NCBI GenBank assembly: GCA_013694695.1
Contig: JACDBX010000097.1
Location: 1 to 38,978 of the forward strand
DNA length: 38,978 bases
From: Gemmatimonadales bacterium
Lineage (GTDB): Bacteria; Gemmatimonadota; Gemmatimonadetes; Gemmatimonadales; GWC2-71-9
Direction: 5' to 3'
The notes beneath the pieces are model-generated. The model did not search any database, was not told where the DNA came from, and was given only the letters and a program-made list of their open reading frames with translations. Below, in pieces: positions 32,985-38,978 of this stretch; within the stretch, counting starts at the first letter, position 1, and each line of letters begins with the position of its first letter. The position numbers and the translations under genes are program-made.

Positions 32985-33434
32985 GTGGTGATCGATCCCT
33001 CGATGGAGTCGCCACGGCGTCCAGCAGGTCGCGATCATTTCTCGCTCGACCTTGCCACCGACCTCTCGCAGGTGGGAGAAGTGGTCGAGGCGGTCGCGGC
33101 ATGCTGCTTCGCGGGCGTGACCGCCACAACCCGCACCCGCTTCCGTCTTTGCACCGTAGTGGCCGAGGCGGTCGCAAACGCGATGGTGTACGGCAACGGC
33201 AACGACCCCACCCGGCGAGTGCTGGTCGATGTCGAGTTGCACCAGGATCGCGTTGTAGTGGGCGTCACCGACGAGGGTGAGGGCTTCGATCCTGCCGTGG
33301 TGCCCGATCCCACCGACGACGACATGCTCGAATCCGAATGCGGTCGCGGCATCTTCATGATCCGCCGCCTCGCCGATGCTGTTTCGTTCAACGCGCGGGG
33401 AAACACGATCTGGATGACGCTGCCGCGCTGCTGA
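32985..33434 (+). CDS. Anti-sigma-factor serine kinase-like ATPase (RsbW-type HATPase_c_2)
   Basis: 149 aa of the GHKL ATPase fold of RsbW/SpoIIAB-type anti-sigma kinases. The N box EAVANAMVYGN (61-71), the G1 box DEGEGFDP (96-103) and the G2-like ECGRGIFMIRRLAD (118-131) are present. GTG 32985 follows the STAS stop directly; ATG 33003 would remove the first six residues. The protein should phosphorylate the STAS protein and bind a sigma or other target. It is slightly longer than typical because of a 15-residue N-terminal lead (MVIDPSMESPRRPAG). Confidence 0.88.
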   Translation: MVIDPSMESPRRPAGRDHFSLDLATDLSQVGEVVEAVAACCFAGVTATTRTRFRLCTVVAEAVANAMVYGNGNDPTRRVLVDVELHQDRVVVGVTDEGEGFDPAVVPDPTDDDMLESECGRGIFMIRRLADAVSFNARGNTIWMTLPRC

Positions 33435-33448
33435 CCAACCTCGGCAAT

Positions 33449-34954
33449 GTGCTGTCCCCGCTTGGCACCCTGACGGGGGCCACGCTCCGCCTGTGGCGCC
33501 TCGAGGGCGAGCGCTACCGGCTCATCGCCGCACCCCCAGGTGCCGAGCAGCCGAGCGCGCCGCGCGCTGCCGGCGCGGATACAGCGTGGCTCGCACTCCC
33601 CGACCACGATGACGTTTTCCTCGAAGTCGTGTCAACGTCCGACGTCGTGGCCGACGAGATCGGGAGGCGGGTGGTCCCCGTCGTGGGCGCGCTGTTCGAG
33701 GCCGAACGCACCACGCTCACGCTGACCACCGAGCTCGCCGCCCGCTACGAGGAAATCGACCTTCTCTACTCGATCGGCGAGTTGCTCGGTCGTGCCCGCG
33801 CGGTCGAGGAAGTTGCCGCCATCATCCTGCGCGAGGTGACAGGGGTCGTGGGTGCCCGCCGCGCCGGCCTCCGCCTCGTGGATGACACCGCGCAGCAGCT
33901 CCGCACGGTCGCGATGATCGGTGTCGCCGACGGCATCGTCCCGGCCGCGGTGTCGGTGGACGACGAGACGGCGGTGATCGCGCGTGCCTACCGCACCCGC
34001 AAGATCGCGACGGGTCAGCAGCCGGAATGGGTCTCGGGAGAGCTGCTCGCCGTTCCCATCATGTATGCCGCGGCAGGGCAGCCATCGCGCGTGGTCGGCA
34101 CGCTCTCCCTCGCCGATCGCGCCGGCGGTGGATCGTTCACGAGGGAGGAAACGAAACTTGTTTCCGCGGTTGCGACCCAGATCGGCGCGGCACTCGAGAA
34201 TGCGCGCCTGGTCGCTCGGGAGAGGACGCAGCATCGCGTCGAACATGAGCTCAAGCTCGCCCATGATCTCCAGGTGCGTCTCATGCCGACCCCCGAGGTG
34301 GTCCGGGGTGACGCCGACATCGCCGTGCGGACGTTCGCCGCAGAATCACTCGGCGGGGACTTCTACACCTTCCTTCGCCTTGGTCGGGGCCGGGTTGGGG
34401 TCATGCTCGGCGACGTGTCGTCGCATGGTTTCTCCGCCGCGCTCATTGCCGCACAGGTCATGGCTGCTGCCGGCATCCACTCCCATTCGGAATCAACCCC
34501 CGACGCGATGCTCACGCTGTTGCATCGCTCGCTCGCCGCCGAGCTGGAATCGACGGAGATGTACCTCACGATCTGCTACGCGGTGTTCGACCCAACTGCC
34601 GGACGGATCAGCTACTCGAACGCCGGCCACCCCTACGCGTTCCGGGTGCCGCGCTTCGGCCCGGCATCCCGTCTCTCCCCCACATCACCTCCGCTCGGCC
34701 TCGCGGGGACCGAGTTCACCCGCCGCGTGTCACCGTGGCACTTCACGCAGGACCTCCTGGTGGCATTCACCGACGGCCTGGTCGACCAGGTCGGTACCAA
34801 TGGCGAACGGTACGGAGAGGTGCGCCTGCTGACGGTGGTGGAGGAGGAGCGGCTCCGGACGCCAGAGGAGATCGTCGACGCAGTGTTTCACGACCTCGAT
34901 GAATGGGGTGGCGAGATGGGCGATGACCGGACGCTGCTCGTCATGAGGATGTAG
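33449..34954 (+). CDS. GAF-PP2C (SpoIIE/RsbU-like) serine phosphatase
   Basis: About 501 aa: a short N-terminal region, a GAF-like sensory domain (about 115-255), a coiled linker (RTQHRVEHELKLAHDLQVRL) and a SpoIIE-type PP2C domain (about 290-501). PP2C motifs are GGDFYT (302-307; usually GGDFYD), GDVSSHG (321-327), FTDGL (440-444) and DDRT (492-495). It should dephosphorylate the STAS protein and so oppose the RsbW-like kinase. The start is unclear: GTG 33449 is the first normal start after the upstream stop. CTG 33431 overlaps that stop as CTGA but lacks a Shine-Dalgarno sequence; ATG 33338 lies inside rsbW. The stop overlaps rsmA. Confidence 0.85.
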   Translation: MLSPLGTLTGATLRLWRLEGERYRLIAAPPGAEQPSAPRAAGADTAWLALPDHDDVFLEVVSTSDVVADEIGRRVVPVVGALFEAERTTLTLTTELAARYEEIDLLYSIGELLGRARAVEEVAAIILREVTGVVGARRAGLRLVDDTAQQLRTVAMIGVADGIVPAAVSVDDETAVIARAYRTRKIATGQQPEWVSGELLAVPIMYAAAGQPSRVVGTLSLADRAGGGSFTREETKLVSAVATQIGAALENARLVARERTQHRVEHELKLAHDLQVRLMPTPEVVRGDADIAVRTFAAESLGGDFYTFLRLGRGRVGVMLGDVSSHGFSAALIAAQVMAAAGIHSHSESTPDAMLTLLHRSLAAELESTEMYLTICYAVFDPTAGRISYSNAGHPYAFRVPRFGPASRLSPTSPPLGLAGTEFTRRVSPWHFTQDLLVAFTDGLVDQVGTNGERYGEVRLLTVVEEERLRTPEEIVDAVFHDLDEWGGEMGDDRTLLVMRM

Positions 34955-35778
34955 TGCGAGCGAGGAAGATGCTCGGCCAGCATTTTCTTGTCGATCGCAA
35001 CCTGCTCGACCGGATTGCCGGTGCCACCGGCGCCACGGCAGGCGAGGTGGTCCTCGAGATCGGGCCGGGGCAGGGCGCCCTCACCGAGGCGCTGCTCGAC
35101 ACGGGGGCGACGGTTGTCGCCATCGAACGCGACGAGCGCATGACCGCCGCGCTCACCCGTCGGTTTGCCGGTCGCGACTTCGCACTCATCGCCGGCGATG
35201 CGCTCGAGTTCTCGTGGGCGGAACTGGTCGCGCCCTGGACCGCTAGCGGCATGCCGTGGCGTGTGGCGGGCAACATCCCGTACTACATCACCTCCCCGCT
35301 GCTCGATCGGGCCCTGTCTCCGCCACTCCCGGCGAGCGTCACCTTCCTCGTGCAGAAGGAAGTCGCTGATCGCGTGGTCGCGCCCGCCGGGCACGACGAC
35401 TACGGTGCGCTGTCGATCGGCATTCAGGCGGTGGCCGTGCCGACGCGGGAGTTCCTCATTCCCGCGGGCGCGTTTCGGCCCCCGCCACGGGTCGACAGCG
35501 CCGTCCTGCACTTGGTGCCTCGGGCGGTCCCGCTGGTCGAAGCGGACCAGATCGGCGCGCTGCGACAGCTTGTCACCTCGCTCTTCTCATATCGGCGCAA
35601 GCAGATGCATCGGGCCGTTCGGGAGGCCCTCGGTGTTGACGGAACCGTCGCGAGCGCGGTGCTCGAGACCGCCGGGATCGAGCCGTCAGCACGGCCGGAG
35701 GTCGTCCCGGTGGATGGGTTCATCAAGCTTCTCGCTGCAGTGCAAAAGTACCGGGGGGAGCACCAGGCAACGCCGTGA
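34954..35778 (+). CDS. rsmA: 16S rRNA (adenine-1518/1519-N6) dimethyltransferase
   Basis: Dimethylates two adjacent adenines in the 3' hairpin of 16S rRNA (KsgA). 274 aa with ARKMLGQHFLVDRNLLDRI (3-21), SAM motif LEIGPGQGALTEALL (34-48), AIERDERM, catalytic NIPYY (107-111), GAFRPPPRVDSAVL, and the C-terminal FSYRRKQMHRAVREALG. The GTG start overlaps the TAG of the phosphatase (TAGTG). No pdxA or apaG is near, unlike E. coli. The stop overlaps a GTG that could begin a longer version of the next gene. Confidence 0.95.
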   Translation: MRARKMLGQHFLVDRNLLDRIAGATGATAGEVVLEIGPGQGALTEALLDTGATVVAIERDERMTAALTRRFAGRDFALIAGDALEFSWAELVAPWTASGMPWRVAGNIPYYITSPLLDRALSPPLPASVTFLVQKEVADRVVAPAGHDDYGALSIGIQAVAVPTREFLIPAGAFRPPPRVDSAVLHLVPRAVPLVEADQIGALRQLVTSLFSYRRKQMHRAVREALGVDGTVASAVLETAGIEPSARPEVVPVDGFIKLLAAVQKYRGEHQATP

Positions 35779-35864
35779 ACTCCAGGTCGCCTCGCACCCA
35801 CGCCACGGCGTCGGTGGAGCGCGCGGCGAGTGGCGTCTGCGCCCGTACCGGGCTAGATCTGGAG

Positions 35865-36500
35865 ATGCCCTCCCGTACATGGCTCATCCCGGTGGCCGCT
35901 GCCGTTGGCATCGCGCTCCTGATATCCGGGATCAACCCGCACGAACGGTCAACCTGGCTGATGGAAGTCGCGCCGGTCCTCGCGGTGTTCCCCCTGCTGA
36001 TCGTCACCGGTCGTCGATTCCCGCTCACGTCGTTGCTCTACCTGCTCATCGCCGCACACGCCGCCATCCTGATCCTGGGCGGTGCCTACACCTACGCCCG
36101 GGTACCCCTCGGCGCGTGGGTGCAGGAGTGGCTCGACCTCTCCCGCAATCCGTACGACAAGCTGGGACACCTTGCCCAGGGCTTGGTTCCGGCTCTCGCA
36201 GCGCGAGAGCTGTTCGTGCGCCGGGAGGTCGTTCGCGGCCGATCGTGGATTGGCGTGCTCGCCGTCGCCGTGGCGCTGTCGGTGAGCCTGTTGTACGAGC
36301 TGGTTGAATGGGCTGCGGCGCTGATGCTCGGACAGGGCGCCGACGCCTTCCTTGGCATGCAGGGCGATCCATGGGATACCCAATCCGACATGGGCATGGC
36401 ACTGCTCGGCGCGCTCTGTGCGGTGGTTCTCCTGGCCGGCATTCACGATCGCCAGCTTGCCCGGATGTCCCGCCCCGTTTCCCACGGGGAGGCAGGCTGA
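35865..36500 (+). CDS. DUF2238 (YjdF-like) membrane protein
   Basis: Integral membrane protein of unknown function, 211 aa from ATG 35865, close to E. coli YjdF (about 209). About five hydrophobic segments are seen, including LIPVAAAVGIALLISG, SLLYLLIAAHAAILILGG, VLAVAVALSVSLLYELVEW and MALLGALCAVVLLAG. Conserved polar motifs between them are DKLGHLAQG, YELVEW and GDPWDTQSDM, diagnostic for the family. GTG 35775 (overlap with rsmA, GTGA) would add a 30-residue tail without family similarity, so I prefer ATG, although GGAG abuts it too closely. The next gene overlaps by one base. Confidence 0.85.
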   Translation: MPSRTWLIPVAAAVGIALLISGINPHERSTWLMEVAPVLAVFPLLIVTGRRFPLTSLLYLLIAAHAAILILGGAYTYARVPLGAWVQEWLDLSRNPYDKLGHLAQGLVPALAARELFVRREVVRGRSWIGVLAVAVALSVSLLYELVEWAAALMLGQGADAFLGMQGDPWDTQSDMGMALLGALCAVVLLAGIHDRQLARMSRPVSHGEAG

Positions 36501-36889
36501 TGCAGCGAGAACCCGGCCGTTCACCCGGGCCCGCCGTGATCAACCTCGCCGACAAGCTCGCCCTGGTCGACGCGCCTTGGTCGCCGCGAGTCGTTGCCAC
36601 GCTCAACGACTACGACGTGAAGGTCGCTCGCGTGACCGGCGAATTCATCTGGCACGCGCACGACGACACCGACGAGATGTTCCTTGTGGTGTTCGGCATC
36701 CTCGGCATCGAGTTTCGGGACCGCACGGTGGAACTGCGCGTCGGGGAGATGATCGTGGTACCGCGTGGCGTCGAGCACCGGCCGTTCGCCCGGGAAGAAT
36801 GCCATCTCCTGCTGATCGAACCGCGCGGCACCGTGAACACCGGCGATGCTGATTCGCCGCTGCGTGCGCCGAATGACGTATGGGCGTGA
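36500..36889 (+). CDS. Cupin-domain protein
   Basis: 129-aa single-domain cupin. The metal-binding motif is HxHx4E: His52, His54, Glu59 (WHAHDDTDEMFLVVFG), with the second motif GEMIVVPRGVEH (82-93, His93). It is thus likely to bind Fe, Mn or Ni. The ligand or reaction is unknown; small cupins of this type include isomerases, dioxygenases and sensors. ATG 36500 overlaps the upstream stop (TGATG) and has a strong GGGGAGG site (36486-36492), 7 nt before. An upstream in-frame extension overlaps the DUF2238 gene and is rejected. Confidence 0.88.
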   Translation: MQREPGRSPGPAVINLADKLALVDAPWSPRVVATLNDYDVKVARVTGEFIWHAHDDTDEMFLVVFGILGIEFRDRTVELRVGEMIVVPRGVEHRPFAREECHLLLIEPRGTVNTGDADSPLRAPNDVWA

Positions 36890-36965
36890 GTGGTCGCGCA
36901 GCCTCACTGACACACCTTCCCCGCGCGCTTGCCGCCCGGGTATCAGACACTGAGAGGATCCCGCA

Positions 36966-38045
36966 ATGAGTCTCCCCCCGGTTCGCACGCGCGACGAGTA
37001 TGTCCCGCTCACGCATGAACAGTTTCGCGAGCGATTCATGGCACGATTTTTTGACCCGGTGTTCGAGGAAGTCTCAGCTGAGCTCGAGCGGGTGTTCGAG
37101 AAGGCCTGGGACGGATACATCCAGTACCGCAAGTCTCCGCGTAAGCAACCGGCCGGCGAGGGATTTGCCGACCCAGGGTTCGAGTTGCCGGTGGAGTGGT
37201 TGGCGACGCGCGATGCCATTGCGAGGGCCGAGCACCGCCATCGCGATCCGGCATCCCCGTCGCGCATCCTCGTGGTGAACGGATCGACCAGGAGCGAGCA
37301 TACCTGCCCGGGAGAGATCTCGAAGACCCGCCGACTCGCCGAGGCCGCGCAGGCGATCATCGAGTCGGTCGACGGATTCGAGGTCGACTTTCTCGACCTC
37401 TCGACGCTCGCCGACGAGCCGTGGAAGGTGATCCATCCCTGCAAGGCATGTGTGTCTACCACGATGCCGCTCTGTCACTGGCCCTGCTCCTGCTATCCCA
37501 ACCACGCCCTCGGCCAGACCAACGATTGGATGGCCGAGATCTATCCGCGCTGGACCGCCGCCCACGGCGTGATGTTGGTCTGCCCCGTGCACTGGTACCA
37601 GGCGCCGGCCAGCCTCAAGCTCATGATCGATCGACTGGTCTGCGCGGACGGCGGCAATGCCGATCCCACGACCACGCGTGGCAAGGACCCGGCGCTGGCC
37701 AAGTCGCTGGAGCTCGAGGGATGGGATTATCCGAAGCACCTGGCTGGTCGCGGGTTCGCGGTCCTCACCCACGGTGATGCATCGGGACCGGAGACGCTCC
37801 GGCGGCTCCTCGCAGAATGGCTCACCGACATCGGGATGATTCAGGCGGGAGCCCAGGCGGTCGTGGACACGTGGATCGGATACTACAAGCCATACGCGAC
37901 GAGCCACGAGGATCTCGACGCCAGCCCAGAGACGTTCGCGCTGGCAGAAGCCGCCGCCGCATCGCTTGTCGGCCTCGTCAGGCAGCTTCGTAGCGGGACG
38001 TACCACCGCCCCGACGAGCACGTCGAGGCGCCACGCGAGAAATGA
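36966..38045 (+). CDS. Flavodoxin-fold NADPH-dependent FMN reductase-like protein with N-terminal extension
   Basis: 359 aa. About 98 N-terminal residues, rich in charged and aromatic residues ([19 protein letters not shown]), precede a flavodoxin-like domain. Its phosphate loop is VVNGSTRS (103-110) and the second flavin segment is [18 protein letters not shown] (206-223). Between them is a Cys-rich insert, [20 protein letters not shown], with Cys159, Cys162, Cys170, Cys174 and Cys176, reminiscent of iron-sulfur flavoproteins, though the spacing is not a standard ferredoxin motif. Predicted to bind FMN and possibly a metal or cluster. ATG 36966 has GAGAGGA 7 nt upstream. The next gene is a nitroreductase that needs reduced FMN, so it may be the redox partner. 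Confidence 0.82.
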   Translation: MSLPPVRTRDEYVPLTHEQFRERFMARFFDPVFEEVSAELERVFEKAWDGYIQYRKSPRKQPAGEGFADPGFELPVEWLATRDAIARAEHRHRDPASPSRILVVNGSTRSEHTCPGEISKTRRLAEAAQAIIESVDGFEVDFLDLSTLADEPWKVIHPCKACVSTTMPLCHWPCSCYPNHALGQTNDWMAEIYPRWTAAHGVMLVCPVHWYQAPASLKLMIDRLVCADGGNADPTTTRGKDPALAKSLELEGWDYPKHLAGRGFAVLTHGDASGPETLRRLLAEWLTDIGMIQAGAQAVVDTWIGYYKPYATSHEDLDASPETFALAEAAAASLVGLVRQLRSGTYHRPDEHVEAPREK

Positions 38046-38070
38046 TCACCCGAACCACATGGAACACCGC

Positions 38071-38748
38071 ATGAGCAACGAACTGAATCAGCCGGGGTTC
38101 GTCCCGCTGGCTTCATACGAGGAATATTCGCCGGCGGAAATGGAAACACGGAGTCGTGCGTTCGCGGCCGCCATGCAACGCAGGCGGACGATCCGGCAGT
38201 TCAGTGACCGACCGGTACCCGAATCGGTGATCGCAGCGTGTGTCGAGGCCGCCGGCACGGCGCCCAGCGGTGCGCACCAGCAGCCGTGGCACTTTGTCGT
38301 GGTTGGCGATCCCGGTACCAAGCGGGCGATCCGCGAAGCGGCCGAGGCGGCCGAAGCGGAGTTCTACGCCACCGCTCCCGCCGAGTGGCTCGCGGTGCTG
38401 GCGCCGCTCGGAACCGACAGTCACAAGCCGTATCTCGAGATGGCACCGTACCTGATCGCGGTATTCGCTGAGCGGTACGGACTCAAGCCCGACGGGTCGC
38501 GCCAGACGCACTACTACGTGTCGGAGTCGGTCGGTATCGCCACCGGGTTCCTGCTTGCCGCGCTGCACCATGCGGGGCTCGCCACGCTCACCCACACTCC
38601 CAATCCGATGGCGTTCCTGTCCACAATCCTGGACCGCCCCGCCAACGAGCGCGCCGTCATGCTGGTCGTGGCAGGATACCCGGCCACCGGCGCGCGGGTC
38701 CCCGATCTCAGCAGGAAGCCGCTTGGGGAGATCGCGACCTTTCGCTGA
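38071..38748 (+). CDS. Nitroreductase-fold flavoprotein, iodotyrosine deiodinase-like
   Basis: 225 aa with the nitroreductase FMN fold. [36 protein letters not shown] (61-78), [19 protein letters not shown] and the closing VPDLSRKPL follow human iodotyrosine deiodinase (IYD) closely ([18 protein letters not shown] as I recall them). The Glu-x3-Tyr and Lys that in mammalian IYD grip the halotyrosine zwitterion (Glu157, Tyr161, Lys182) appear as Glu95, Tyr99 and Lys119. That suggests a substrate like a halogenated tyrosine or phenol; activity is inferred. There is no membrane anchor. ATG 38071 was chosen over ATG 38059 (adds MEHR). It converges on egtD with no intergenic base. Confidence 0.87.
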   Translation: MSNELNQPGFVPLASYEEYSPAEMETRSRAFAAAMQRRRTIRQFSDRPVPESVIAACVEAAGTAPSGAHQQPWHFVVVGDPGTKRAIREAAEAAEAEFYATAPAEWLAVLAPLGTDSHKPYLEMAPYLIAVFAERYGLKPDGSRQTHYYVSESVGIATGFLLAALHHAGLATLTHTPNPMAFLSTILDRPANERAVMLVVAGYPATGARVPDLSRKPLGEIATFR

Positions 38749-38978
38749 TCAGGTAGCGTCGAGGAATGCCACCCAGAACCGTTCCCCCGGATCGGTCCAG
38801 AGGCATACCACGGTAAATCCGGCGTTCCTGACCAGCGCGTCGAGCATCGGCCGGTCGTACTTGTAGGACGACTCCGTCCAGATGGTCTCGCCGGCGTCGA
38901 ACCGCACCTGCCGGCCCGCCACCTCGACCTCCTGGGCGATCAGCGATTCGAGGTGCATCTCGATCCGCGACTCCGTGC
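38749..38978 (-). CDS. egtD: L-histidine N-alpha-methyltransferase EgtD-like, C-terminal part (5' end outside window)
   Basis: Only the last 76 residues lie in the window; the frame runs out at the right edge. The visible part ([50 protein letters not shown]) matches the C-terminal region of EgtD-type enzymes, which trimethylate histidine to hercynine in ergothioneine synthesis; SRIEMHL and GETIxTE-SYKY are characteristic. It could also be another DUF2260 methyltransferase acting on a different substrate. The internal ATG at 38958 lies within the conserved block and is not a true start. Its stop abuts the nitroreductase stop. Confidence 0.82.
   Translation of the reverse strand, partial: TESRIEMHLESLIAQEVEVAGRQVRFDAGETIWTESSYKYDRPMLDALVRNAGFTVVCLWTDPGERFWVAFLDAT

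Noticed and set aside
1-38978. CRISPR array, prophage, IS element or toxin-antitoxin pair
   Set aside because: No direct-repeat array, integrase, transposase, terminal inverted repeats or toxin-antitoxin-like pair was seen.

Overview
The window is GC-rich, densely packed bacterial DNA from a Gram-negative-type organism. It carries an ADP-heptose (LPS core) kinase, a GmhA-type isomerase, glycosyltransferases and a UDP-glucuronate 4-epimerase. GC content, gene order and many GTG starts fit Gemmatimonadota or a similar high-GC, LPS-bearing phylum. That placement is inference and a marker-gene tree would settle it. I see no phage, transposon, CRISPR array or plasmid gene. Most of the window is conserved housekeeping DNA.

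Layout. (1) 1-10432, plus strand: 3' part of alaS, a small unknown protein, a PHP-type tyrosine phosphatase, a GmhA-like isomerase, an SDR, a CCA-adding enzyme, a zinc-ribbon membrane protein, rarA, hflX and a UDP-glucuronate 4-epimerase. (2) 10434-12616: two divergent GT4 glycosyltransferases. (3) 12617-13134: an AT-richer intergenic island with a tRNA with anticodon CAT, tRNA-Val(CAC), their likely promoters, a strong hairpin and three DnaA-box-like 9-mers. (4) 13135-14139, minus: stand-alone heptose-7-phosphate kinase. (5) 14224-36500, plus: class 3 asparaginase, CMD-family protein, obgE, dprA, hemW, hrcA, dnaJ, prmA, rsmE, HIT, rpsU, yqeY, mutS2, dnaG, zinc-ribbon coiled coil, recJ, rsmD, coaD, pta, an RsbV/RsbW/RsbU-like partner-switching trio, rsmA and a DUF2238 membrane protein. 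(6) 36500-38748: a cupin, a flavodoxin-fold FMN reductase and an iodotyrosine-deiodinase-like nitroreductase, facing the 3' end of an EgtD-like methyltransferase on the minus strand.

How the parts work together. Most plus-strand genes overlap by 1-4 bases (ATGA, GTGA, TGATG), which implies translational coupling. Long runs therefore serve translation and ribosome maturation (alaS, cca, hflX, obgE, prmA, rsmE, rpsU, rsmD, rsmA), DNA replication and repair (rarA, dprA, mutS2, dnaG, recJ) and heat-shock control (hrcA, dnaJ). Neither tRNA encodes its CCA end, so the CCA enzyme in the window is needed to mature them.

Most interesting points. The flavoprotein pair at 36966-38748 joins a nitroreductase that keeps the Glu-Tyr-Lys substrate triad of iodotyrosine deiodinase to a possible reductase partner. 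hflX and rsmD appear to start at ATT and CTG, each supported by a well-placed Shine-Dalgarno sequence and by family N-termini. DnaA-box-like sites cluster around the tRNAs. A partner-switching module sits inside a housekeeping gene string with no sigma factor beside it.
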